Of a stretch of DNA of 64,000 nucleotides, positions 8,558 through 17,382 are shown piece by piece; within the stretch, counting starts at the first letter, position 1, and each line of letters opens with the position of its first letter. Origin of the DNA: Methylorubrum populi (lineage in GTDB: Bacteria; Pseudomonadota; Alphaproteobacteria; Rhizobiales; Beijerinckiaceae); NCBI RefSeq assembly GCF_002355515.1, contig NZ_AP014809.1:4550501-4614500 (forward strand), read 5' to 3'. The notes under the pieces are model-generated. The model was not told where the DNA came from, did no database searches, and saw only the letters and a list, made by a program, of their open reading frames with translations. The translations under genes were made by a program, and so were the position numbers.

Positions 8558-8603
8558 TCGGGAGCAGGGCGTCGATGGAGGGGACCGGCGGGTCGGCCGT
8601 TGG

Positions 8604-9677
8604 TTACTCTACATAAGAGCGAACATAACGGGAACCCAGCCCGGTCAGGATCTCGTAGCCGATCGTGCCGGCGGCGCGGCCCACCGTGTCGATGTCGAGA
8701 CGATCGCCGATCAGCGTGGCGGTGCCGCCGCGGCGGGCTTCGGGTGCGTCGGTGACGTCGAGGATGATGAGGTCCATCGAGATCAACCCGACGATCGGGC
8801 AGGGCACGCCGCCGACCAGCGCATGACCGCTGTTGCTGGCGGAGCGGGGGTAGCCGTCGGCGTAGCCGAGCGAGAGGGTGGCCAGCCGCCGCGGGGCAGG
8901 GGCCCGCCAGCGGGCGTTGTAGCCGCAGGTCTCGCCGGCCGCGACGTCGCGGACCTGCAGGATCGCCGCCTCCAGCCGCACCACCGGCCGCATCGGGTTC
9001 GGCCGGCCGGGCTCCGGATTGCCGCCGAACAGGGAATAGCCCGGCCGCAACAGATCGTGGCGCGCAGCGTCCGCGAGGCAGGTGCCCGAGGAATTGGCGA
9101 GCGAGGCGCGCACATGCGGAAGGGCGGCCCGGATGCGGGCGAAATCGGCGGCCTGCCGCGCATTGAGCGGATCGGCGCGGGCTTCCGCGCTGACGAGATG
9201 GCTCATCACGAGGTCGATGCCGGCCCGGGCGATCACCGGATCGCGGGCGAGCGCCAGCGCCGCCTCGACGGGGAGGCCGAGCCGGTTCATGCCGGTATCG
9301 ACGTGGAGCGCGGCCGGCGCCGCGCCCTCCGTCGCGGCGGCCCATTCGAGGAGTTCGTCGCGGTCGCCGAGGACGGGGCGCAGGGCATGGGCGCGTACCG
9401 CCTCGGCGCTGCCCGGCGGAAGCCCGTTGAGCACGTAGATCGCCGCCTCCGGCAGGATTTCTCGCGCAGCGACGGCTTCGGAAAAATGCGCCACGAAGAA
9501 CGTCCGGCAGCCCGCCCGCCACAGAGCCGGGGCGACGGCCGCGAGGCCGCAGCCATAGGCATCGGCCTTCACCACGGCGCCGCACTCGGCCTGCGGTGCG
9601 CAAGCGCCGAGCGCGCGCCAATTCGCGGCGATCGCCGAGAGATCGACCGTCAGGCGGGCGCCGTGGCCCGGGGCCAC
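8604..9677 (-). CDS. alr: Alanine racemase
   Basis: A 357-residue PLP enzyme converting L- to D-alanine for peptidoglycan. The PLP lysine is in AVVKADAYGCG (about residue 38), and the GYADGYPR motif, which carries the catalytic tyrosine, is in the C-terminal barrel-proximal domain. No ATG lies near the domain start. A GTG at 9675-9677, preceded by GGAGA with 7-8 nt spacing and starting 20 bp after the upstream stop, gives MAPGHGARLTVDLSAI and is preferred. An ATG at 9767 would overlap the upstream gene by 70 bp. It follows the DnaB_N-DUF29 gene and dnaB on the same strand. Confidence 0.92.
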   Translation of the reverse strand: MAPGHGARLTVDLSAIAANWRALGACAPQAECGAVVKADAYGCGLAAVAPALWRAGCRTFFVAHFSEAVAAREILPEAAIYVLNGLPPGSAEAVRAHALRPVLGDRDELLEWAAATEGAAPAALHVDTGMNRLGLPVEAALALARDPVIARAGIDLVMSHLVSAEARADPLNARQAADFARIRAALPHVRASLANSSGTCLADAARHDLLRPGYSLFGGNPEPGRPNPMRPVVRLEAAILQVRDVAAGETCGYNARWRAPAPRRLATLSLGYADGYPRSASNSGHALVGGVPCPIVGLISMDLIILDVTDAPEARRGGTATLIGDRLDIDTVGRAAGTIGYEILTGLGSRYVRSYVE

Positions 9678-9697
9678 GAGAGTGTCTCCGGAGATGG

Positions 9698-10534
9698 TCA
9701 GGACTCCCCGCCCTCCGGCGGCCAGGGCACCGGCCGGGTCATGATCGCCTCGAAGGTATAGGGGCATTCGGCTGGAAACACGTCGTCGTCGAGGCCGGTC
9801 TCGCCGGCCGCCTCGATTCGCGCCCGACGATAGGCGTCGCGCATGGCGCCCGGCAGGCGGTGCTTGAGGCTCGGGAACCGTTCGAGAAGAAGCTCGGCAT
9901 CGACGCGCTTGACGCGGATGGAGATCGTCCAGCTCCGCGAACGCTTTCCGGGCCGATGATCCCACTTCAGGAGATGCATCAGGATGATCCGAACGGCACT
10001 CTCCAGCCGGTTGTAGATCTCGCCGCCCAAGTCCTCGATCTCCTCGGCCAGATTGAGCGCGTCGAGGGCGTCGAACTGCCCGCGGCGAAGCGCCTGGGCC
10101 TGCTCGTAGGCCCAGGCATAGAGGTCGCGATCGAGGTGGTCGGGACTTGTGCGGGCCTGCGCGGCTTCGGCTAGCAGACGCGCGAGGGGCTCGGCGAGCG
10201 CTGGAGGCGGAGCCTTCGCGACAAGGGCCACGAGGTAGCCAAGGGCCGGTCCGCCATCGGGCGCGACGTCACTGACCCTCGGCAACACCGACACGGGCGA
10301 GACGGGCCGGCCCTCTCTGATGAATCGGCCCACGACTTCGAAGACGCCGCGATGCAATCGCTCGGTCCAATCCTCGTCGCGCAGGATCGCGGCGACCCGG
10401 CCATGGACGGCGGGCTGCGCCAGGATGAGGCCGACGAGCTGTTGCTCGGCCTCGAAGACCTCGTTCAGCGTAGGGCGCGCGGGCGACCGCGCCTTGGGTG
10501 CGAGAGCCACGTCGCCTCCCCGATCCGTCAGCAC
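9698..10534 (-). CDS. DnaB N-terminal-domain / DUF29 fusion protein
   Basis: A 278-residue protein with two recognisable parts. Residues about 25-120 resemble the DnaB helicase N-terminal domain (EAEQQLVGLIL, HRGVFEVVGRFIREG), co-linear with residues 25-125 of the full DnaB encoded just upstream. Residues about 130-270 form a DUF29 domain (DLYAWAYEQAQALRRGQFDALD, NLAEEIEDLG, HLLKWDHRP, RSWTISIRVKR, and the ending FPAECPYTFEAIM). DUF29 has no established function and usually stands alone. The GTG start at 10534 has AAGGTGG just upstream, and the gap to dnaB is 12 bp, so the two should be co-translated. There is no helicase core. A role in modulating DnaB hexamer or primase contacts is conceivable but unproven. 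Confidence 0.85.
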   Translation of the reverse strand: MLTDRGGDVALAPKARSPARPTLNEVFEAEQQLVGLILAQPAVHGRVAAILRDEDWTERLHRGVFEVVGRFIREGRPVSPVSVLPRVSDVAPDGGPALGYLVALVAKAPPPALAEPLARLLAEAAQARTSPDHLDRDLYAWAYEQAQALRRGQFDALDALNLAEEIEDLGGEIYNRLESAVRIILMHLLKWDHRPGKRSRSWTISIRVKRVDAELLLERFPSLKHRLPGAMRDAYRRARIEAAGETGLDDDVFPAECPYTFEAIMTRPVPWPPEGGES

Positions 10535-10546
10535 GGGCCCACCTTA

Positions 10547-12034
10547 TCACATCTGCTCGGGCATCCGGTCGCTTTGCGCCAGGTTCGAGAACCGGGTGAT
10601 GTTGGCGTCGAACTGCAGCTCCACCGTGCCGGTCGGGCCGTGGCGCTGCTTGCCGAGGATCACCTCGGCCTTGCCGTGGACGCGCTGCATCTCGGCTTCC
10701 CAGGCGAAGAACTCTTCCGTGCCCTCGCGCGGCTTCTTGTTGCCGACGTAGTACTCCTCGCGGAACACGAACATCACCACGTCGGCGTCCTGCTCGATCG
10801 AGCCCGATTCGCGCAGATCCGCGAGCTGCGGGCGCTTGTCGTCGCGGTTCTCGACCTGACGGGAGAGCTGCGACAGGCCGATGATCGGCACCGCCAGCTC
10901 CTTGGCCAGGGCCTTCATGCCGGTGGTGATCTCGGTCATCTCCTGCACGCGGTTGTCGCTGCGCTTTCCAGAGCCCGACAGGAGCTGGAGGTAGTCGACG
11001 ATGAGGAGGTCGAGGCCCTTCTGGCGCTTGAGGCGGCGGGCGCGGGCGGCGAGCTGGGCGATGGAGATGCCGCCGGTCTGGTCGATGTAGAACGGGATCG
11101 TCTGCATGTCCCGCGCGGCGTCGGTGATCTTGTAGAAGTCCTCGGGGCGGATGTCGCCGCGGCGGATCTTGTAGGAGGGCACGCCGGATTGCTCGGCGAT
11201 GATGCGGGTGGCCAATTGCTCGGCCGACATTTCGAGCGAGAAGAAGCCGACGATGCCGCCGTTGACGGTCTGCATGGTACCGTCGGGCTGCTTCTCGCCG
11301 CGATAGGCCTTGGCGATGTTGAAGGCGATGTTGGTCACGAGCGAGGTCTTGCCCATGGCCGGGCGCCCCGCGAGGATGATGAGGTCGGAGGGCTGCAGCC
11401 CGCCCATCTTGGCGTCGAGGTCGGTCAGCCCCGTGGAGATGCCCGACAGCTTGCCGTCGCGCTGGTAGGCCTTGGCCGCCATGTCGATGGCCGCGGTCAG
11501 CGCGTCGGAGAATTTCTGGAAACCGCCGTCGTACTTGCCGGATTCGGCGAGTTCGTAGAGCCGGCGCTCGGTCGCCTCGATCTGGTCGCGCGGCCGCGAC
11601 TCGACCGGCGCCTCGAAGGCGCCGTTGACCAGATCCTCGCCGATGGTGATCAGGCGGCGGCGAATGGCCAGATCGTAGATGGTGCGGCCGTACTCGCCCG
11701 CGTTGATGACGGTGGTCGCCTCCGCCGCCAGCCGCGCGAGGTACTGCATCGGCGTGACGCCGCCGAGATCGGCGTCGCCGAGATAGGTCTTGAGCGTGAT
11801 CGGCGTGGCGAGCTTGCCGGCCTTGATCAGCGAGACCGCGACTTCGAAGATCTGGCGGTGGACCGCCTCCATGAAGTGCTCGGGCAGCAGGAAGTCCGAG
11901 ACGCGGTAATAGGCGTCGTTGTTGACCATGATCGCGCCGAGCAGGGCCTGCTCCGCGTCGATGTTGTGCGGCGGCACCCGGTATTCGGGCTGCACCGTCT
12001 CCAATTTGGCCGTGAGGGCGTTGGGCAGGGCCAT
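10547..12034 (-). CDS. dnaB: Replicative DNA helicase
   Basis: A 495-residue hexameric replication-fork helicase. The N-terminal primase-interacting domain is at about 22-125 (IDAEQALLGAIM, IFEVAVSLIKAG). The RecA-like core has the Walker A GRPAMGKTS near 222-230, the Walker B LLIVDYLQLL near 345, and the ADLRESGSIEQDADVVMF motif near 408. Length is normal and there is no intein. Start ATG at 12034. It heads the dnaB, DnaB_N-DUF29, alr run and lies 370 bp past rplI, an order common in Rhizobiales. Confidence 0.98.
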   Translation of the reverse strand: MALPNALTAKLETVQPEYRVPPHNIDAEQALLGAIMVNNDAYYRVSDFLLPEHFMEAVHRQIFEVAVSLIKAGKLATPITLKTYLGDADLGGVTPMQYLARLAAEATTVINAGEYGRTIYDLAIRRRLITIGEDLVNGAFEAPVESRPRDQIEATERRLYELAESGKYDGGFQKFSDALTAAIDMAAKAYQRDGKLSGISTGLTDLDAKMGGLQPSDLIILAGRPAMGKTSLVTNIAFNIAKAYRGEKQPDGTMQTVNGGIVGFFSLEMSAEQLATRIIAEQSGVPSYKIRRGDIRPEDFYKITDAARDMQTIPFYIDQTGGISIAQLAARARRLKRQKGLDLLIVDYLQLLSGSGKRSDNRVQEMTEITTGMKALAKELAVPIIGLSQLSRQVENRDDKRPQLADLRESGSIEQDADVVMFVFREEYYVGNKKPREGTEEFFAWEAEMQRVHGKAEVILGKQRHGPTGTVELQFDANITRFSNLAQSDRMPEQM

Positions 12035-12403
12035 GGCGCTTGTCCGTCGCTCCGATGCGGGCGGCTCATCCGCCCCGTTTCATGCCCGCCGGACCTTGCC
12101 TCGGGATGGTGAAGCCTTCCTTAGCCGACCCTCCTCGGGCCGGCTGCAACACGCAGGCCACGGGCCCCGAAACGCGAGACGCCCGCGGCTCCCGGGCGGC
12201 GGGAATCGCGGGCGTCATGCTGGAACGGATTGGGAACAAGTCAACGCCGAAGCCCGGCGCATCCCCGTTCTCCACCGCTTATGCGGTTGTCAGGGGTTTC
12301 GAAAGGGCAAGCCCTTTCGCGGGTCCAGGGCAGAGCCTTGGGAGAATGCCGGGGCTCGGCCCCGGCGCCCCGGCGAAGGGATGATCCCTTCGCCATCCCG
12401 GAC
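12035..12403. other. rplI-dnaB intergenic region
   Basis: 369 bp without a supported gene. The part near dnaB should contain its promoter, though no clear -35/-10 pair is visible. The part next to rplI is occupied by three GC-rich hairpins (separate entry). Confidence 0.6.
12300..12393. repeat. Cluster of three stem-loops downstream of rplI
   Basis: CGAAAGGG-CAAG-CCCTTTCG at 12300-12319, a GCCGGGGC/GCCCCGGC palindrome near 12350-12366, and GCGAAGGG-ATGAT-CCCTTCGC at 12373-12393. No T-run follows on the minus strand. They may act as a transcript-end or mRNA-stabilising element for the ribosomal operon, or be a repetitive intergenic palindrome. Confidence 0.6.
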
Positions 12404-12976
12404 TTAGCCGCGGTCGTCGGCGCCCTCGCCGGCATCGGCCAGGGCCTGGCCGACTTCGAGGCCGAGGTCGTCGAGGTTGAACTGCTCGCGCTCGGTCACC
12501 GACTCGCCGCGGGCCTGACGCTCGGCCTCTTCCGGCGAGCGGGCGATGTTGACGGTCACCTTGACCTCGACCTCGGGGTGCAGGGTCACCGGCACGGTGT
12601 GCAGGCCCAGCGTCTTGATCGGCTGGTTGAGCACGAACTGGCCGCGCTCGACGGTGAAGCCCTCCTTGGTGACGACCTCGGCGAGGTCGCGGGTGGAGAC
12701 CGAGCCGTAGAGCACGCCGGTCTCGCCGGACTGGCGGATCAGCACGAAGCTCTGGCCGTCGAGCTTCTCGGCCACGGTCTGGGCCTCGTTGCGGCGCTCG
12801 AGGTTGCGCGCCTCGAGCTGGGCGCGCTGGGCCTCGAAGTGCTTCTTGTTGTTCTCGGTGGCGCGCAGGGCCTTGCCGCGGGCGAGCAGGAAGTTGCGGG
12901 CGTAGCCGGGGCGCACGTTCACGGTCTCGCCCATCTGGCCGAGCTTGGCGACACGTTCGAGCAGGATGACTTCCAT
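12404..12976 (-). CDS. rplI: 50S ribosomal protein L9
   Basis: A 190-residue L9. The N-terminal rRNA-binding domain starts [16 protein letters not shown] with [11 protein letters not shown], followed by the long connecting helix and the C-terminal domain ([13 protein letters not shown]). About 40 extra acidic residues at the C-terminus ([16 protein letters not shown]) are typical of alphaproteobacterial L9. Start ATG at 12976, with AAGGAG directly upstream. Last gene of the rpsF-rpsR-DUF2232-rplI operon. Confidence 0.98.
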   Translation of the reverse strand: MEVILLERVAKLGQMGETVNVRPGYARNFLLARGKALRATENNKKHFEAQRAQLEARNLERRNEAQTVAEKLDGQSFVLIRQSGETGVLYGSVSTRDLAEVVTKEGFTVERGQFVLNQPIKTLGLHTVPVTLHPEVEVKVTVNIARSPEEAERQARGESVTEREQFNLDDLGLEVGQALADAGEGADDRG

Positions 12977-13010
12977 CTGACTTCTCCTTGAGTGGGTTGG
13001 AAGATTCGTC

Positions 13011-14078
13011 TCAGGCGTCGCCGCGAGGTTTCGGGCGGCGCCGGTCGAGGGCGGTGTCGGCGATGCCGAACAGGATCAGGGCGAGCATGGCCACCCCTTG
13101 TGTGAGGAACAGCAGCACGTAGAGGCCGGCGAGCAGGGCGAAGCGCCCCGGCCGGCCGCGGCTGCGATCGTGGAAGGCGGCGAGCCCCTGGAGCGCGAAG
13201 GCCGCGCTGAAGGCGCCGATCAGAGCGATGCCGAGGGCGCCCGGATAGCCGGGCACCATCGCCAGCGTCAGGGCGGCGGCGAAGACCAGGAGCGCGGTCC
13301 GCGGCATCACCGTCGAGGGCAGGTCGGGCCAGGGCCGGAGCAGGCGTCCCGAGATCTGCACGATGCGGGCGGCGGCCCAGAGATAGAAGGTGAACAGGAT
13401 CGTCAGACCCTGGGCGGCGATCGCGGGCGCGACGGTGGCCAGAGCATCGGCCACCTCGCTGGCGAGATCGTCGGGCTTCTCGCCGGGCTTCTCACCGGCC
13501 TGAGCGCCGCCCGGCGACTCCGGCGCGGCGGGCTCGGCCGGTTTCGCGGCGGATGTATCGGTGTCGCCGGCCGGCGCCTCGTTGGTGGGGGCGGGCTGGG
13601 CGGGGGGCGGGATCCGGCCGCGCTGCACCTGGACCTGCACCACCCGGCGGCTCATCGCGGTGAGCTGCGCGCGGAAGGTGTCGTAGTCGGGCGAGGCGAT
13701 GACGGCGATGGCAATGAAGGCGAGCGCCGCGGTCCCCGCGACCCAGGCGAGCAGGCGCCCCGTCGGATACCACTCGATGGTGCCGTCTGCTTTGGGCCGG
13801 CCGAGCAGGGCGAGATAGGCGAGCCACCAAGCGGGGATGGCGAGGTAAGCCGCAAACGCGAGGCCGAGAGAGGGCGCGATGAAGAGGGCGAGCGCCAGGG
13901 CGCCCGAGACCACGGAGGCGAGCGCCGCGCGGTGGCTCCAGCCCAGGCCGACGATCAGGATCGGCAGCGGGGCGAGCAGGTAGAGCAGGATGGCGAGCGT
14001 CGTGGCCTTGAGCAGCACGCCGAAAAGAAGCGCCGCCACGAGGCCGGCACCGGCGCCGACGGAGATGTCCTTGGTCAT
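13011..14078 (-). CDS. DUF2232-family membrane protein
   Basis: A 355-residue polytopic inner-membrane protein of the DUF2232 family, whose gene sits between rpsR and rplI in many alphaproteobacteria and, in another form, in Firmicutes. About eight hydrophobic segments are visible: 10-75 (three), 85-130 (two) and 215-345 (several). A Pro/Ala/Glu-rich hydrophilic loop at about 150-205 ([14 protein letters not shown]) is probably disordered. Function is unknown. Start ATG at 14076-14078 without a strong ribosome site, 34 bp before rplI. Confidence 0.88.
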   Translation of the reverse strand: MTKDISVGAGAGLVAALLFGVLLKATTLAILLYLLAPLPILIVGLGWSHRAALASVVSGALALALFIAPSLGLAFAAYLAIPAWWLAYLALLGRPKADGTIEWYPTGRLLAWVAGTAALAFIAIAVIASPDYDTFRAQLTAMSRRVVQVQVQRGRIPPPAQPAPTNEAPAGDTDTSAAKPAEPAAPESPGGAQAGEKPGEKPDDLASEVADALATVAPAIAAQGLTILFTFYLWAAARIVQISGRLLRPWPDLPSTVMPRTALLVFAAALTLAMVPGYPGALGIALIGAFSAAFALQGLAAFHDRSRGRPGRFALLAGLYVLLFLTQGVAMLALILFGIADTALDRRRPKPRGDA

Positions 14079-14215
14079 AAGGTCCGCTGTCCCGCTGTCC
14101 CACTAGGGCAGGGTTAGGGGCTGAAGACGGCGCCCCAACGATCGGGCGGGTCCTTTGCGGGGAGCCGCCCTGGCGATGATAGGCCGGTCCGCCCGAGGGC
14201 GAACCGGCAAAAGAC

Positions 14216-14470
14216 CTACTTGATGACGTAGGGCAGCAGGCCGAGGAAGCGGGAGCGCTTGATCGCCTGGGCGAGCTCGCGCTGCTTCTTGGCCGAAACC
14301 GCGGTGATGCGCGAGGGAACGATCTTGCCGCGCTCCGAGACGTAGCGGGAGAGCAGCTTCACGTCCTTGTAGTCGATCTTGGGAGCGTTCTCGCCCGAGA
14401 ACGGGCAGCTCTTGCGACGACGGAAGAACGGACGACGGCCACCGCCGCCACCACCAGCACCGAAGGCCAT
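14216..14470 (-). CDS. rpsR: 30S ribosomal protein S18
   Basis: An 84-residue S18 that pairs with S6 on the 30S platform. It has a glycine-rich N-terminus ([21 protein letters not shown]) and the conserved core [21 protein letters not shown] and [23 protein letters not shown]. It starts 2 bp after the rpsF stop, so the pair is translationally linked. Confidence 0.98.
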   Translation of the reverse strand: MAFGAGGGGGGRRPFFRRRKSCPFSGENAPKIDYKDVKLLSRYVSERGKIVPSRITAVSAKKQRELAQAIKRSRFLGLLPYVIK

Positions 14471-14472
14471 GA

Positions 14473-14928
14473 TCAGTTCTCCCCGCCGAAGTTGCGCTCG
14501 GGACGGTCGCCGCGGTCGCCGCGATCACCACGGTCGCCGCCACCGAAGTCGTCGTCGCGGCGGCGCGGACGGTCGCCACGGTCGCGATCCTTGCGGTCGT
14601 CGCGGTCGCGCTTCTGCATCATCGCGGAAGGCTCGGCCTCCAGCTGCTCGACGCGGACGGTCATGAAGCGCAGCACGTCCTCGGAGATCTGCATCTGGCG
14701 CTCCATCTCGGCCAGGGCGGCCGGGGGGGCGGAGATGTTGAGGAGCGTGAAATGCGCCTTGCGGTTCTTCTTGATGCGGTAGGCGAGGGACTTGACGCCC
14801 CAGGACTCGATCTTCTCGATCGTGCCGCCGCCCGCCTCGATGACGCCCTTGTAGGTCTCGACCATGGTCTCGACCTGCTGGGCCGTCACGTCCTGGCGCG
14901 CCAGGAAGACGTGCTCGTAGAGAGGCAT
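14473..14928 (-). CDS. rpsF: 30S ribosomal protein S6
   Basis: A 151-residue S6. The ferredoxin-like core is residues 1-100 ([31 protein letters not shown]), followed by a 50-residue Arg/Asp/Gly-rich tail containing DRGDR-type repeats, longer than in E. coli and typical of alphaproteobacteria. The ATG at 14926-14928 fits the family start; the frame is open for 46 more codons upstream without homology. First gene of its operon. Confidence 0.97.
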   Translation of the reverse strand: MPLYEHVFLARQDVTAQQVETMVETYKGVIEAGGGTIEKIESWGVKSLAYRIKKNRKAHFTLLNISAPPAALAEMERQMQISEDVLRFMTVRVEQLEAEPSAMMQKRDRDDRKDRDRGDRPRRRDDDFGGGDRGDRGDRGDRPERNFGGEN

Positions 14929-14938
14929 TTTTGGGCCT

Positions 14939-14955
14939 TTCCTTGCCATAAGGAA
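14939..14955 (-). promoter_or_regulatory. Stem-loop overlapping the rpsF ribosome-binding site
   Basis: On the minus-strand transcript TTCCTT-ATGGC-AAGGAA folds into a 6-bp hairpin just before AAGG and the rpsF start, burying the Shine-Dalgarno purines. S6-S18 complexes autoregulate rpsF in other bacteria through a leader RNA; whether this hairpin is part of such a leader is not shown. Confidence 0.35.
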
Positions 14956-15183
14956 GCCCGCCCGCGCGTCGCGGGTTGAATCGGGCCGGTTCGTCTCGCA
15001 TTCTCTCGGCGCCAAGCCCTTCGAGCCGTGATGATGGCCCGAGCGGTTGATCGAAGGCGGAGACACCGGACGACGGGTTCTTCGAAAAACCCTGTGCCGA
15101 GAGAGGTCATCTCTTGCGGCACCGTCCGTTCAGCCCCCGGCCGGAGCGAACGCGAAGGCCGCGCCTTTAGAGGGATTCGCTCC

Positions 15184-15675
15184 CTATGGCAAGGGCAGGT
15201 CGCCGACGGGCAGGTCGAAATGCAGGACGTCCTCGCCGGTGCCGAGCCGGTCGTAGAGCGCGAGCGCCGGGCCGTCGCTGGGATCGCCCTGGACGAAGAC
15301 GACCCAGGCGCCCCGGCGCGCGGCATGGGCCTGAAGCTGCCGGATCAGCGCCGTGGCGATGCCGCGGCGGCGGTGCTCCGCCGCGACGGCGAGGTCGTAG
15401 AGGTATATCTCGCGCCGCGCCCGCTCGAACTTGTCGAACTCGTAGGCGACGAGGCCGCCCAGAACGGCGCCGTCGCGCTCCGCCACCAGCACCGCGACAT
15501 GCGCTTTGGCCAGCAGGTCCGCGAGGTAGGCGTCGTCCGGCGGTGCGGCGCCGCAGGTGTCGGGCTCGGCGAAGGCGCGCCCGAACAGGGCGTTGAGGGC
15601 GCGCATGGACGGGATGTCGCCGGGGCCGAGGCGCCGGACCGCGAAGCCCGGCGCGGACCCATCCGTCGAGGTCAT
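15184..15675 (-). CDS. GNAT acetyltransferase, AAC(3)-I-like
   Basis: A 163-residue GNAT-fold enzyme with strong resemblance to aminoglycoside 3-N-acetyltransferase type I. It shares the PPDDAYLADLLAKAHVAVLVAE segment, VLGGLVAYEFDKFERARREIYLYDLAV, the acetyl-CoA loop EHRRRGIATALI (near 105-116), VVFVQGDPSDGPALALYDRLG and the ending EDVLHFDLPV. These motifs run in the same order as in clinical AAC(3)-I enzymes. It has its own start (ATG at 15675) and follows a PH-domain gene by 9 bp, giving a likely two-gene unit. A chromosomal housekeeping acetyltransferase with another substrate is equally possible. Confidence 0.85.
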   Translation of the reverse strand: MTSTDGSAPGFAVRRLGPGDIPSMRALNALFGRAFAEPDTCGAAPPDDAYLADLLAKAHVAVLVAERDGAVLGGLVAYEFDKFERARREIYLYDLAVAAEHRRRGIATALIRQLQAHAARRGAWVVFVQGDPSDGPALALYDRLGTGEDVLHFDLPVGDLPLP

Positions 15676-15684
15676 GGCAGCGGT

Positions 15685-16059
15685 CTATTTCAGCGAGCCG
15701 GCGATGGCCTGCTGAATCCCTAAGATGTCGGCGCCGCGCCTGAGCGTGCGCTGGATCGGCTCGGGCCGGCTGGAGATCCAGATCTTGAGCTCCGAATCCA
15801 TGTCGAAGCTGCCCGCGGTCTCGACCGAGAACGAGGTGATCGCCCGGTAGGGCACGGTCAGGTACTCGACCTTGCGGCCGGTCATGCCCTGGCGGTCCAC
15901 CAGGATCAGCCGCCGGTCGGTGAAGACCATCAGGTCGCGGATCACCTTGAAGGCGACGCGCACGCTCTCGCCGGGCGCCAGCACCCCGGCAAGCTGCCGG
16001 TCCACTTCGTCCGCGGAGAGATCGCTGCCGTGCCCGAGCAGCCCGTCGAGAAAGCCCAT
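15685..16059 (-). CDS. Bacterial PH-domain protein (YokE/bPH_1-like)
   Basis: A 124-residue soluble protein. The N-terminal 40 residues (MGFLDGLLGHGSDLSADEVDRQLAGVL) precede a bacterial pleckstrin-homology domain: ESVRVAFKVIRDLMVFTDRRLILVDRQGMTGRKVEYLTVPYRAITSFSVETAG, a pattern shared by many uncharacterised cytoplasmic proteins. GGAGA lies 8 nt before the ATG at 16057-16059, so the longer frame (7 more codons) is rejected. Function unknown; it probably forms an operon with the downstream acetyltransferase. Confidence 0.82.
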   Translation of the reverse strand: MGFLDGLLGHGSDLSADEVDRQLAGVLAPGESVRVAFKVIRDLMVFTDRRLILVDRQGMTGRKVEYLTVPYRAITSFSVETAGSFDMDSELKIWISSRPEPIQRTLRRGADILGIQQAIAGSLK

Positions 16060-16127
16060 CACGCGTCTCCTGCCTGTCACCGGCAGGATGTGGGGGTGAT
16101 CCTGCTCGGGCGCGAGGGCGGCGGCGC

Positions 16128-16469
16128 TCAGCGGTGGCGGCGCTTGCGCGACTTCTGCCCCTTGCCCTGTCCCTTGCGCTGGGTCCGCTCCATGCAGCTC
16201 GCCCAGATGCGGCGGCCGATCTCGCGCAGGCCCAGATTGAGCGGGTCCGGGGCGGAGAAGACCTGCGCCCGCGCCTCGCTGCGGCAGAACGCATCCTCCG
16301 CACTGCGGATCGGCGGCTCGCCCTGCGCGGCGGCGGGCGACGGCCCGAGGCTGGTCCCAAGCCAGAGCAGCGCGCCGAGATACAGACCGGTCAGGGTCAG
16401 GCCGCGCCGCCGCGCCGGCGTGCCGAGATGGTTGCCCAGGATACGCAAGATCTGGCCCTCCCTGTTCAC
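16128..16469 (-). CDS. Small exported or membrane-anchored hypothetical protein
   Basis: A 113-residue protein not recognised. Residues about 24-47 form one hydrophobic segment ending in PSPAAAQG, resembling a signal peptide with cleavage site. The rest contains two cysteines (DAFCRSEARAQVF and WASCMERT) and a basic tail KGQGKGQKSRKRRHR. The start is GTG at 16469, since no ATG precedes the hydrophobic segment. Two spaced cysteines in an exported protein could form a disulfide. It lies 68 bp before the PH-domain gene on the same strand. Confidence 0.6.
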   Translation of the reverse strand: MNREGQILRILGNHLGTPARRRGLTLTGLYLGALLWLGTSLGPSPAAAQGEPPIRSAEDAFCRSEARAQVFSAPDPLNLGLREIGRRIWASCMERTQRKGQGKGQKSRKRRHR

Positions 16470-16781
16470 CCCAGCGCGGCGCGCATCATCGAAGCGTCCG
16501 GCACTCTAACGTCGGGGGAAGCGGACTTGCCAAGCGTTGCCGGACGGTCCCGGCCCCGAACTGCGTAATCTGCCCACAAGGAATGCCGTGGGCCGGGGCA
16601 TCGGGCCGGCCGCGAAGGGCGGGGGCTGCGCCGCGCCCTGCGTCATCCGGTGCGGTGGCGCAAGGGCAAAAGAAAACGCGCCGGGCTCGAAGCGTCCGGC
16701 GCGTGGGGTCGTCTCGACAGGGCGACCGCCTGGCAAAGCGTCCCGTGCGGGCTCCCGGAAGCCGGGAGCGCCGCGGGAAGC
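16470..16781. other. Intergenic region with terminator
   Basis: 312 bp between the small exported protein gene and the DUF6481 gene. Apart from the terminator at 16668-16704 no feature is supported; short plus-strand frames here have no recognisable content. Confidence 0.5.
16668..16704 (-). terminator. Intrinsic terminator of the DUF6481 gene
   Basis: On the minus strand a 9-bp GC stem (ACGCGCCGG, 11-nt loop, CCGGCGCGT) is followed by TTTTCTTTT. It lies 78 bp after the stop of the DUF6481 gene and has the stem plus T-run form of a rho-independent terminator. Confidence 0.75.
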
Positions 16782-17162
16782 TCAGCGGCGGATCTTCACC
16801 TTGGCCTTGCGGGCGGCGTAGCGCGCGTCGCGGGCGGCCTTCTTTTCCGCGGCGTCGGCGGCCTTGCGCTCGGCGAGCGCGGCGGCCTCGGCAGCCTCGC
16901 GGGCGAGCTGAGCGGCGAGCTCCGCTTCCTCGCGCAGGCGCTTCTCTTCCGCGGCTTTGCGCTCGGTCTCGATCCGGATGCGCTCACGCTCGCGGGCGCG
17001 CTCGTCGCGGGCGCGCGCGACCTCGGCACGCGCCTGGGCCTTGGCCCGCACTTCCGGATCGTCCAGAGCCGGACGGGCCTTGAACTTCTCGAGCAATGCC
17101 GCCTTGGCGGCCTGGGAGTTCTGACGGCGGTCTTCGAAGTTCCTGAAGTCGAATGCGCTCAT
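16782..17162 (-). CDS. DUF6481-like highly charged helical protein
   Basis: A 126-residue protein, almost entirely charged and helical. After MSAFDFRNFEDRRQNSQAAKAALLEKF, residues 35-126 alternate Ala, Glu, Lys and Arg (RARERERIRIETERKAAEEK), predicting a long coiled coil or single alpha helix with a basic end KVKIRR. It matches the DUF6481 pattern of small alphaproteobacterial proteins; function unknown. The ATG at 17160-17162 is preceded by AAAGG. It has a convincing terminator and is probably monocistronic. Confidence 0.8.
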   Translation of the reverse strand: MSAFDFRNFEDRRQNSQAAKAALLEKFKARPALDDPEVRAKAQARAEVARARDERARERERIRIETERKAAEEKRLREEAELAAQLAREAAEAAALAERKAADAAEKKAARDARYAARKAKVKIRR

Positions 17163-17382
17163 ATGACCTTTCTCATGCGGTGACACGACCGACCGCCGGA
17201 TCAATCCTGGTTCCGGACGGTCGGGACTCGGCGCTGTGATCAGATAGACCGGCGCAGTCGATGCACGAGTGCGCCGCAACACGCAACAGATGTCGCCCCT
17301 GTTCGGGGCGGCTCCGATAACATTTTTGGGCCTGTTGCGATACGGAAGCAGATTTAGGGCCGGGATCGGAAAAGATCCAGCC

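Noticed and set aside
10352..12112. Long plus-strand frame of 586 codons opposite dnaB
   Set aside because: It is an antisense open frame of a GC-rich gene with no recognisable domain; dnaB on the minus strand is certain.
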